Source: Scalindua_A sp046757465 (GTDB taxonomy: Bacteria; Planctomycetota; Brocadiia; Brocadiales; Scalinduaceae). From it: DNA of 64,000 nucleotides. The notes beneath the pieces are model-generated. The model worked only from the letters and a program-made list of their open reading frames with translations. It was not told the origin of the DNA and did no database searches. Numbering within the stretch: position 1 is the first letter of the stretch; every line of letters starts with the position of its first letter. Below, piece after piece: positions 33,163 through 40,608 of this stretch. The DNA lies in contig JBHHYH010000006.1 in NCBI GenBank assembly GCA_046757465.1, positions 13,693-77,692 on the forward strand, written 5' to 3'. The position numbers were made by a program, and so were the translations under genes.

Positions 33163-34539
33163 ATGACCTTAGAGATCTTCTTCAATCCTAAATCTGTGGC
33201 CGTAATAGGCGCAACAGAAAATCCCCAAAATATCACTTCAGCTATTATTAAAAACCTTATTGAAACAGGATTTAAAGGTAGACTCGCACCAGTTAATCCA
33301 AAGTATAAAGAGGTTTTTGGGTTTATGTGTTATTCATCGCTCCTTGATATCAAAGAACAAATAGACCTGACAGTAATAGCAATTCCCTCCAACCTCATTC
33401 CGGAAGCTCTCAGCCAACAAGCCACGTGCGGAATAAAAAATTCGATAATAGTAAGTGGAGGGTTTGGAGAGTTAGGTGATAAAGGTATGGCACTGGAGGA
33501 GAAAATCAAAAGTATATGCAGGAAAGAGGGAATACGCGTAATTGGCCCGAATTGCATCGGTGTCTTAGATAATTATTCTAATTTCAGTACATCATTCTTG
33601 CCCTGGACAAGGGTTAAACGCCCCATAAAGGGGTACTTGAGCATATTATCACAAAGTGGTTCTTATGCCATATCTGTGATAGACATGCTGGCACAGGAAG
33701 GCATCGGAATCTCAAAAATTGTAAATTATGGGAATCGAGCCGATGTAGGAGAATCTGAACTAATCGAGTATCTTACTGATGATGAATTAACAAGCGTAAT
33801 AGGAATTTATATGGAATCTGTTGATGATGGTAGAAGGTTTATCAATGCTTCCAGTCGCTGTTCAAGGTCTAAACCGATGATAGTGTTAAAGGTTGGCAAA
33901 GGAGATTCTGGAATTGATGCGGCAAGGTCACATACTGGTGCTATTGCCGGTAAATATGAAATTTATAAGGCTGCTTTCAAGAAGTCTGGGATTGTTGAAG
34001 TCAGTGGTTTCGAAGAGTTTACGGATGCATGTAAAGTACTCTTGATGCAAAAACCGGCTAGAGGAAATAAAATACTCATTATAACCAATGGTGGTGGAGT
34101 CGGTGTTGTAGTATCAGACATGTGTGGTGTTAATAGTCTTGATGTTGCAAGGACGCCTTCCAGTGTCAAAGAAGCGCTTTCAAAGCGGTTTTCAGAATAT
34201 TACATTCTAAATAATCCAATTGACCTGACTGGAAGTGCCGTAGATGAAGATTATGATGTTGCAATGAAATCTGCATTGGTTGATAATGATTTTTTTGATG
34301 CTTCAATTGTAATTCCGCTGATGCCGCCTCAGACAATGACAGAAGGTGTGGTTGAAATTGTTTCACAAAGGGCAATAGAATCAGGAAAACCTGTCGTTAT
34401 CTGTACAATTGGTGGCGAATATACCAGGAAGATCAAGGTTATGTTTGAGGAGAATGGCATCCCCGTTTTCCCATCACCCGAAAGATGTGTAAAAGCCATG
34501 TGCGTATTAGTAGAAAGAGGGAGAATGAATGGTTGTTGA
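33163..34539 (+). CDS. ADP-forming acyl-CoA synthetase (acetate-CoA ligase), alpha subunit
   Basis: This subunit holds the CoA-binding and phospho-His parts of an NDP-forming acyl-CoA synthetase, which makes ATP from acyl-CoA + ADP + Pi. Seen: Rossmann-like CoA domain FNPKSVAVIGATENPQN at the N-terminus, IVSGGFGELG, GPNCIGVLDN, LSQSGSYAISVIDML, and the phospho-His loop ARSHTGAIAGKYE near residue 255. The ligase-CoA fold ends near 458. I chose ATG 33163 because the family begins a few residues before the CoA domain. ATG 33127 adds twelve residues unlike the family. It overlaps the beta-subunit gene (34529) by 11 bases. Confidence 0.92.
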   Translation: MTLEIFFNPKSVAVIGATENPQNITSAIIKNLIETGFKGRLAPVNPKYKEVFGFMCYSSLLDIKEQIDLTVIAIPSNLIPEALSQQATCGIKNSIIVSGGFGELGDKGMALEEKIKSICRKEGIRVIGPNCIGVLDNYSNFSTSFLPWTRVKRPIKGYLSILSQSGSYAISVIDMLAQEGIGISKIVNYGNRADVGESELIEYLTDDELTSVIGIYMESVDDGRRFINASSRCSRSKPMIVLKVGKGDSGIDAARSHTGAIAGKYEIYKAAFKKSGIVEVSGFEEFTDACKVLLMQKPARGNKILIITNGGGVGVVVSDMCGVNSLDVARTPSSVKEALSKRFSEYYILNNPIDLTGSAVDEDYDVAMKSALVDNDFFDASIVIPLMPPQTMTEGVVEIVSQRAIESGKPVVICTIGGEYTRKIKVMFEENGIPVFPSPERCVKAMCVLVERGRMNGC

Positions 34540-35269
34540 AACTTCAAGATTTAAAGATGCAGAAAAGATTATAAAGAATGTACTTGCCTCTGGGAAAGGA
34601 ACAATACTTCCTGATGAAGCTTTAGGTATTATAGAATCATCCGGTATTTCTACTCCTGATTATGTCCTGGCCAAAACGGCCAAAGAGGCTATAGAAGCAT
34701 CAAGGACGATTGGATTTCCAGTTGTCTTGAAGATAGCATCATCAGACGTATTGCATAAGAGTGATATAGGGGGAGTAGCTGTTGATGTGGGAAGCGAAGA
34801 AGTAGTAGAGAAACGTTATAATGAAATTATGAATAATTCAATCAAAAAAGTCCCAAATGCTCTCATAGCAGGAATATTGGTACAGAAACAGGTACCAAAC
34901 ACAATACAGGTAATCATAGGAGGCATAAGGGATAACCAATTTGGGCCTGCAGTTATGTTTGGCCTGGGAGGCATATTCGTTGAACTATTTAAAGACGTGG
35001 CATTCAGAATTGCGCCTGTAACAGAAACAGAAGCTCTGGAAATGATGAAGGAAATTAAAGGATACCCCATATTATCAGGTTATAGGGGTATGAAGGAGCT
35101 TGCCATATCACAGATAATCAAAACAATTGTTACTATCTCAGAATTAATTTCCAATGTTGATGAAATAAAGGAAGTTGAACTGAACCCTTTGTTCGTTTAC
35201 GAAAAAGATACGATAGCAGTTGATGCAAGGATTATTATAGAAGGATCTAAAGGAAGGAACCAATATTAA
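34529..35269 (+). CDS. ADP-forming acyl-CoA synthetase, beta (ATP-grasp) subunit
   Basis: The 246-aa ATP-grasp subunit carries the ADP/ATP site. Motifs: LPDEALGIIESSGISTP (typical swivelling start), GFPVVLKIASSDVLHKSDIGGVAV, GILVQKQVPNTIQVIIGG, GPAVMFGLGGIFVELFKDVAFRIAP and VELNPLFVYEKD near the end. All match the C-terminal half of the fused enzyme encoded next (35269-37380). The start ATG 34529 lies within the alpha-subunit gene, and the stop TAATG overlaps the next start by one base. The three genes are an operon with coupled translation. Confidence 0.92.
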   Translation: MVVETSRFKDAEKIIKNVLASGKGTILPDEALGIIESSGISTPDYVLAKTAKEAIEASRTIGFPVVLKIASSDVLHKSDIGGVAVDVGSEEVVEKRYNEIMNNSIKKVPNALIAGILVQKQVPNTIQVIIGGIRDNQFGPAVMFGLGGIFVELFKDVAFRIAPVTETEALEMMKEIKGYPILSGYRGMKELAISQIIKTIVTISELISNVDEIKEVELNPLFVYEKDTIAVDARIIIEGSKGRNQY

Positions 35270-37380
35270 TGAATAAGATGAAACAATTGGAATATGCTTT
35301 CTCACCAAGATCTGTCGCTGTTATTGGAGCTTCAACAAGAGAAGGGACAGTAGGGCGTGCCATATTTTCCAACATCCTGCTTAATAAATATAATGGCATT
35401 ATGTATCCAGTTAATCCCAAGGCAAAGGGTATACTTGGGGTTAAATGTTATTCCGATATTATGGAAATTCCAGATAGTGTTGATACGGCAATTATTATTG
35501 TTCCCAGGGATTTTGTGCCAGGAGTTGTTAAGGAGTGTGGAGAAAAAGGCGTAAAGTTAATTATCATAATAAGCGCGGGATTTAAGGAGATAGGTGGTGA
35601 GGGAGAAAAATATGAGAGGAAGGTAAAGGCGCTTGTAAAAAAATATTCTATGTCCCTGATAGGCCCTAATTGTTTTGGTGTAATTAACACATCACCAGAT
35701 GTATCCTTAAACGCCACCTTCTCAAGGACAATACCTAGAGAGGGAAATATCGCGTTTATTTCACAAAGCGGAGCTCTTTGTGCGGCTATATTAGATTATG
35801 CAAAAAGTGAACATATTGGTTTTTCAAAGTTTGTTAGTATGGGTAATAAAGCCGACATAATGGAAAATGATTTGCTTTTAACATTAAAAGACGATCCTCA
35901 AACAGATGTTATTCTTATGTATTTAGAGGATCTCGTAAATGGAAGAGAGTTTATTAAGATCGCAAGGGAAATAACGGCAAAAAAGCCAATATTAGTTATA
36001 AAATCTGGTCGTACACCACAGGGTGCCAGGGCAGCATCTTCACACACAGGCTCGCTCGCCGGAAGCGATGAAGTTTACAGTGCTATATTCGCTCAGTGTG
36101 GAGTCTTGAGGGTGGAAACAATAGAGGAGTTATTTAGCTACGGAAAAGCCTTTGCCAAACAACCGCTTCCTAAAGGTAGAAAGATGGCCATAATTACAAA
36201 TGCAGGCGGACCAGGAATAATAGCTACTGATGCATGTATAAGGTACAATCTTGAATTATCTACATTCCAGAAAGATACAATAAAGAAGTTGAAGACTAAA
36301 TTGCCACCTGCCGCAAATATCAATAACCCTGTGGATATATTGGGAGATGCCAGCAGCGAGAGATATAGGGTTGCCCTTAACAGTGTATTAAAGGACTCAA
36401 ATGTTGAAGGTGTAATAGTAATACTTACCCCGGCAGCTGTTACTGATATAAAAGAAATTGCAAAGGTAATAACAAATACCTCAGCAAAATCTAATAAGCC
36501 CGTATTATGCTGCTTTATGGGTCTGTTTGATGTTAGTGAAGGCATAATGACGTTGGAGGAAAATGGTATTCCGCATTATCGTTTTCCAGAGGTAACTGCA
36601 AGAGCGCTTTCAAATATGTGTGACTATTCATGGTGGATGAAACGCCCAAAAACTATCGTAAGAAAATTTAAAACAAATAAAAAAATAGTGTCCAGGATAA
36701 TTAATAATGCAAGGAATGAGAAACGACCGTTTCTACTCGAACAAGAGGCTTTAAATGTATTCAAGGCTTACGGGCTCCCAGTTGTAGATTCCGCCATTGC
36801 TACCAATGAAAGAGAAGCAGTAAAGGTGGCCGAGAGATTTGGGTATCCGGTAGTAGCAAAGATAGCATCTCCCGATATATTGCATAAATTTGATGCCGGA
36901 GGTGTAAGATTAAACTTAAAGAATAGGGATGATGTCATTAATTCATACAGGGAAATCGTGGCAAACGTAAAATCTTATAAGCCTGGTGCAAAGATAAAGG
37001 GTATGACCGTCCAGAAAATGATTGAGGGTGGCAAAGAGGCAATTATTGGCATGAATCGAGATGTTCAGTTTGGACCCTTGCTCATGTTTGGTTTGGGAGG
37101 TATTTATGTGGAAGCAATAAAGGACGTCACATTCAGGTTGCCTCCGGTTCGTTCACTTAGCGCAATAAGGATGATAAAATCAATACGCTCATATAAGATA
37201 CTTGAGGGAATTAGGGGGGAAGAACCGTCTGACATTAATGCAATAGCCGAATGCCTGGAAAGGATATCCCAGCTGGTTATTGATTTCGAAAGTATTTTAG
37301 AACTGGACATAAACCCATTAAGAGTCTTCACCAAGGGTAATGGGTGTAAGGTCGTTGATGCAAGGATTATTATAAAGTGA
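35269..37380 (+). CDS. ADP-forming acyl-CoA synthetase, fused alpha-beta enzyme
   Basis: 703 aa combining both subunits in one chain. Residues 1-455 are the CoA and phospho-His part (FSPRSVAVIGASTREGT; GPNCFGVINT; ISQSGALCAAILDY; ASSHTGSLAGSDE). Residues 475-703 are the ATP-grasp part (LLEQEALNVFKAYGLPV; GYPVVAKIASPDILHKFDAGG; FGLGGIYVEAIKDVTFRLPP; LDINPLRVF). It recovers ATP from acyl-CoA, or activates acids in reverse. The adjacent split enzyme suggests two isoenzymes with different acyl preference or a mixed complex. ATG 35269 overlaps the upstream stop. The stop abuts the IS-like palindromic element at 37378. Confidence 0.94.
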   Translation: MNKMKQLEYAFSPRSVAVIGASTREGTVGRAIFSNILLNKYNGIMYPVNPKAKGILGVKCYSDIMEIPDSVDTAIIIVPRDFVPGVVKECGEKGVKLIIIISAGFKEIGGEGEKYERKVKALVKKYSMSLIGPNCFGVINTSPDVSLNATFSRTIPREGNIAFISQSGALCAAILDYAKSEHIGFSKFVSMGNKADIMENDLLLTLKDDPQTDVILMYLEDLVNGREFIKIAREITAKKPILVIKSGRTPQGARAASSHTGSLAGSDEVYSAIFAQCGVLRVETIEELFSYGKAFAKQPLPKGRKMAIITNAGGPGIIATDACIRYNLELSTFQKDTIKKLKTKLPPAANINNPVDILGDASSERYRVALNSVLKDSNVEGVIVILTPAAVTDIKEIAKVITNTSAKSNKPVLCCFMGLFDVSEGIMTLEENGIPHYRFPEVTARALSNMCDYSWWMKRPKTIVRKFKTNKKIVSRIINNARNEKRPFLLEQEALNVFKAYGLPVVDSAIATNEREAVKVAERFGYPVVAKIASPDILHKFDAGGVRLNLKNRDDVINSYREIVANVKSYKPGAKIKGMTVQKMIEGGKEAIIGMNRDVQFGPLLMFGLGGIYVEAIKDVTFRLPPVRSLSAIRMIKSIRSYKILEGIRGEEPSDINAIAECLERISQLVIDFESILELDINPLRVFTKGNGCKVVDARIIIK

Positions 37381-37540
37381 AGCTCCACGACTGTAAAGCC
37401 GTGGCTTCCCGACTGTGTCGGAACCTAGAAGTTACCCCAAGGGGCGCCTCAGGCGGCTTGTGTTACGGGGTTTCTTAGAGCGAAACCCCGCACCGAAATC
37501 CATTCATCCACGGGTGTGGACCCGTGGATGAATGGTGCGT
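37378..37540. mobile_element. IS200/IS605-like palindromic remnant (PATE-type), no transposase
   Basis: A non-coding run of consecutive hairpins. GAAGCTCCACGACTGTAAAG with CCGTGG forms the first. CGGGGTTTC/GAAACCCCG (37466-37474 with 37482-37490) is the next. A perfect 16-bp stem, CCATTCATCCACGGGT with ACCCGTGGATGAATGG (37500-37515 with 37520-37535, loop GTGG), is the last. The opening is shared with 24764. The layout recalls IS200/IS605 ends and the structured RNAs made from them, but no tnpA or tnpB is present, so the classification is an inference. Confidence 0.5.
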
Positions 37541-37749
37541 GGGTAAAAAGTTCGATTGACTTATGTATGAAATATATTTATAAATATACCTAACCCAAAC
37601 GAGTAGGAAGTAGAAAAGTAGCAAGTAGAGAGTAGAGGGAAATAAAAGTTTTTTCTTAATTGTTCTTCTTTCTACTCTCTACTATCGACAATGAAAGATT
37701 TTATGGATATCTCAAAAAATATTTTGCTGAGAAAAAGGAGGTGATATAA
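37541..37749. repeat. leader of the Cys-rich pair with 13-bp inverted repeat
   Basis: AGTAGAGAGTAGA at 37624-37636 is perfectly inverted at 37671-37683, spaced by 34 AT-rich bases. Several direct AGTAG units sit in between and upstream. It may be a simple-sequence expansion or a long hairpin in the 5' leader of the first Cys-rich protein gene. Confidence 0.5.
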
Positions 37750-38067
37750 ATGCTTAAAAAATTGTATCAATATATTATCATAGTTGCAATGTTGGTATTT
37801 ATTTCTACAGGCTACCTTCTGCACATTTCAGATGCAACTGCTGACAAAAAGAAGATCTTTGTTTGTTATTGTGGAAAATGGTGTGAGTGCAATTTCGAAG
37901 CTAACAAATTCGGCAAATGTGTATGTGGTGATAACCTGTTCCCGTCTGACAGAAGGCCGGCAGAAACATTAAAGTATCAATGTGGATGTGAGAGTGAATG
38001 TGACTGTGGATCTAAGTCAGATAAAGAGGGAAACTGCGTTTGTGGTAAGCCTATGAAGGAAACATAA
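37750..38067 (+). CDS. secreted 12-cysteine protein, tandem copy A
   Basis: 105 aa. A basic start and hydrophobic segment (about 8-30, IIIVAMLVFISTGYLLHI) form a signal peptide cut near ATA-D. The mature 73 residues carry twelve Cys, all in C-x-C pairs, as two tandem copies of CxC-x3-CxC ... CxCG: CYCGKWCEC then GKCVCG, and CGCESECDC then GNCVCGKPM. Charged loops such as PSDRRPAE lie between. Dense CxC pairs suggest metal or Fe-S binding, or a disulphide-knotted surface protein. The ATG follows AAAGGAGG. Paralogue of the next gene. Family unknown. Confidence 0.75.
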   Translation: MLKKLYQYIIIVAMLVFISTGYLLHISDATADKKKIFVCYCGKWCECNFEANKFGKCVCGDNLFPSDRRPAETLKYQCGCESECDCGSKSDKEGNCVCGKPMKET

Positions 38068-38106
38068 TGATTCTCAGGAAACTTATTTAAGTAGAAAGGG
38101 GTGTAG

Positions 38107-38436
38107 ATGGTATTTAAAGGCTTGAAGAATAGCGTAATTACGGTATTGGCAATTAGTACAATAACTTTGAGTGGCGCATTCTATTCTGTTGATAACATTA
38201 AAGCCGCTGAAGAGACAAAGATATATATTTGTAACTGTCCTGGAGGCTGTCTTTGCGAATACGAAACAAAAAAGCCCGGTGGTAGATGCGTTTGTGGTCT
38301 CGCCACCATACCATCAGACAGGGAGCCAAACAAAGATCTTGAATATGAGTGTGCTTGCGGGGGAGGATGCGATTGTGGTTCCGGAGCGGATGAAGAAGGT
38401 AATTGCCATTGCCGTAAACCTATGAAGGAAAAATAA
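38107..38436 (+). CDS. secreted 12-cysteine protein, tandem copy B
   Basis: 109 aa, paralogue of copy A encoded 39 bases upstream. Signal peptide residues 1-34 (ITVLAISTITLSGAFYS, cut near IKA-A). The twelve Cys keep the same spacing: CNCPGGCLC, RCVCG, CACGGGCDC, NCHCRKPMKEK. Shared landmarks are IPSDREP/FPSDRRP, DCGS, and the ending KPMKE. Sequence between Cys has diverged considerably, whereas the Cys are invariant, so the Cys framework is under selection. ATG 38107 follows AAAGGGG. A strong terminator follows at 38477-38510. Function not known. Confidence 0.75.
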   Translation: MVFKGLKNSVITVLAISTITLSGAFYSVDNIKAAEETKIYICNCPGGCLCEYETKKPGGRCVCGLATIPSDREPNKDLEYECACGGGCDCGSGADEEGNCHCRKPMKEK

Positions 38437-38476
38437 AAGCTCTTATAAATGTGCAAAAAGAATTGAAGGGACCAAA

Positions 38477-38510
38477 TTAAAAGACCCACCGAAGACGGTG
38501 GGTCTTTTAA
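38477..38510. terminator. strong bidirectional intrinsic terminator
   Basis: Perfect 15-bp arms TTAAAAGACCCACCG and CGGTGGGTCTTTTAA around the loop AAGA. T-rich sequence follows the GC part of the stem on the plus strand and A-rich precedes it, so it can end transcripts from both sides (the Cys-rich pair, and tRNA-Gln/ilvD from the right). Confidence 0.9.
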
Positions 38511-38585
38511 TAGGCTCCATGAGCATCCCAAAAATCAGAACCATTCCCTATGTCACTGAAACCCTCTAGCCTGTCCAGCGAAAGA

Positions 38586-38659
38586 TGGCTACCCGGGGAG
38601 GACTCGAACCTCCAATGAGAGAACCAAAATCTCTAGTGTTACCATTACACTACCGGGTA
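38586..38659 (-). tRNA. tRNA-Gln (anticodon UUG)
   Basis: On the minus strand: acceptor TACCCGG pairs with CCGGGTA, D arm AGTGTAATGGTAACAC, anticodon stem AGAGA/TCTCT around TTTTGGT (anticodon TTG), T arm GGAGG-TTCGAGT-CCTCC. Discriminator G and an encoded CCA follow. It reads CAA and CAG. The start with U-A is usual for tRNA-Gln. It lies 76 bases after the ilvD stop and may be co-transcribed with it. Confidence 0.96.
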
Positions 38660-38735
38660 ACTTATATATCTATTGAGGATTGCAGATTTCTGATTTGGGG
38701 TTTATACTAAATTCCTTTTGAACGGTTGTATCGTT

Positions 38736-40391
38736 TTAACTTTCGAGTATTGCACCCTTATCCGCTGATGTTACACATTTAGCATATCTAGTAAGAAACC
38801 TATTCATCGCCTCTAAGGGGGGAGGCGACCACTTTGCACGACGACTATCAAACGCAGATTCTGACAATTCAGCATATAGCTTACGTTTTGGGATGTCAAT
38901 AACTATCTCGTCACCATCCTCTATCAATGCTAAAGGTCCACCTACCATTGCCTCCGGAGAAACATGCCCTATACAAGGGCCCCTTGTGCCACCAGAAAAA
39001 CGCCCATCCGTGACCAAGGCGACGGAATTATCCATGCCCATTCCAACAAGAGCCGCCGTGGGAGATAGCATCTCTTTCATACCAGGGCCTCCGCGAGGCC
39101 CTTCATACCTGATAATAACTACTGAACCCTCTGGAACTTTTTTATTCATTATTGCCTGCATTGCATCTTCTTCACACTCAAAAACCTTTGCAGGACCCTT
39201 AAAAACCATCATATCATCGGATAATGCGCTCTGCTTTATAACTGCTCCATCAGGCGCTATATTTCCATGAAGCACTGCAATACCACCTTCTTTACTGTAG
39301 GCATTCTGCTTTGTCCTGATTATGTCTTCATCATATACCTTTGCCTGTCTCGCAATTTCCCTTGTTCTAAAACCACTAACAGTCGTGCAGTCATTCAAGT
39401 CATCACCGAGTCTTTTCATCACTGCCGGAATACCACCAGCGTAAAAAAGGTCTTCCATAAAATGTTCGCCACCTGGCCTCAGGTTTGTTATTTGAGATGC
39501 CCTTTTGCTGATCTCGTCGAAGAGGTCTAACTCTATATTGATATCTGCTTCATTAGCTATCGCAGGAATATGCAAACATGTATTTGTTGAGCCTCCGAGC
39601 GCCATATCAATCAAGATTGCGTTTTCAAAGGCATCTCGTGTCATAATCTTTCTGCAACTAACATCCTCTTTTGATAGACTAACTATTTTTTGCCCGCTAT
39701 TGTAGGCAATCCTGTCTTTATCCGCAGAGATTGCCAAGGCTGCAGCACATCCCGGCAAAGACATCCCAAGTGCTTCAGTAACACACGCCATAGTATTTGC
39801 CGTATATAATCCCTGACATGATCCAGGACCTGGACACGCCTCCATTTCAAGAGACTCTAGCTCTTCATCGTCAATTTTCCCTTTTTGCTTCCTGCCAACA
39901 GCCTCAAAGGTGTCGCGAACTAAAGAAAGCCGCTGCGTCTTATGACGCCCGGAAATCATAGGTCCAGCCGTAACCACAATAGCAGGAACGTCTATCCTTG
40001 CAGCACCCATAAGCATCCCAGGAGTAATTTTATCGCAATTGGTTAACAACACTAATCCATCCAGACAATGTGCATTTGTAACACACTCTATTAAATCAGC
40101 AATTAATTCCCTTGAAGCAAGGGAGTAATTCATTCCTTTATGCCCCATTGCAATGCCATCACAAATACCTGGCACACCAAAGATGAAACTGACACCTCCC
40201 GCCGCATATATACCTTTTTCTATCTCCCTCTCCAAACGTCTCATGTGGACATGACCCGGTATCAGATCCGTAAAACTACTGGCAATACCTATGAACGGCT
40301 TTTCCATATCCTCTTTGGTCAGTCCGGTTGCATAAAGTAAGGCCCTTGCAGGCACTCTTTCTATACCACACGTAATAGTATCGCTACGCAA
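38736..40391 (-). CDS. ilvD: dihydroxy-acid dehydratase
   Basis: IlvD dehydrates dihydroxy-isovalerate and its homologue in valine and isoleucine synthesis, using an Fe-S cluster. Typical motifs: LTNCDKITPGMLMGAARI (cluster Cys), MEACPGPGSCQGLYTANTMA (Cys), ALGGSTNTCLHIPAIA, YEGPRGGPGMKEML and TDGRFSGGTRGPCIGHVSPEA. 551 aa is the size of the bacterial/archaeal form. The start is TTG 40391, preceded by GAGGG at nine bases. No other branched-chain genes are near. Confidence 0.96.
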   Translation of the reverse strand: MRSDTITCGIERVPARALLYATGLTKEDMEKPFIGIASSFTDLIPGHVHMRRLEREIEKGIYAAGGVSFIFGVPGICDGIAMGHKGMNYSLASRELIADLIECVTNAHCLDGLVLLTNCDKITPGMLMGAARIDVPAIVVTAGPMISGRHKTQRLSLVRDTFEAVGRKQKGKIDDEELESLEMEACPGPGSCQGLYTANTMACVTEALGMSLPGCAAALAISADKDRIAYNSGQKIVSLSKEDVSCRKIMTRDAFENAILIDMALGGSTNTCLHIPAIANEADINIELDLFDEISKRASQITNLRPGGEHFMEDLFYAGGIPAVMKRLGDDLNDCTTVSGFRTREIARQAKVYDEDIIRTKQNAYSKEGGIAVLHGNIAPDGAVIKQSALSDDMMVFKGPAKVFECEEDAMQAIMNKKVPEGSVVIIRYEGPRGGPGMKEMLSPTAALVGMGMDNSVALVTDGRFSGGTRGPCIGHVSPEAMVGGPLALIEDGDEIVIDIPKRKLYAELSESAFDSRRAKWSPPPLEAMNRFLTRYAKCVTSADKGAILES

Positions 40392-40608
40392 CTTTAAATC
40401 CCTCTTAAATAGAATGAATATTTATAAGGTTTTTTCTAACATGGCCTTAGTTTGATTATATCCAGAGAGGTTTAATGTTGTCAATGCCAAACTAACCCAG
40501 CCTATAAGCCCAAAATATTTAATTTGAATTTATACGAGAAAGGCTTTTGCTCCATAAAATATTTGCCTTGATTTGGTTATTAGCACAGGTAAAATAACAA
40601 ATAATGTT

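Noticed and set aside
34166..34375. Minus-strand frames within the acyl-CoA synthetase genes
   Set aside because: Antisense shadows with no ribosome sites, while the plus-strand genes have complete catalytic motifs.
37560..37700. AGTAG-rich repeats as a CRISPR array
   Set aside because: Units are short, irregular and without spacers of constant length, and no cas genes are present.
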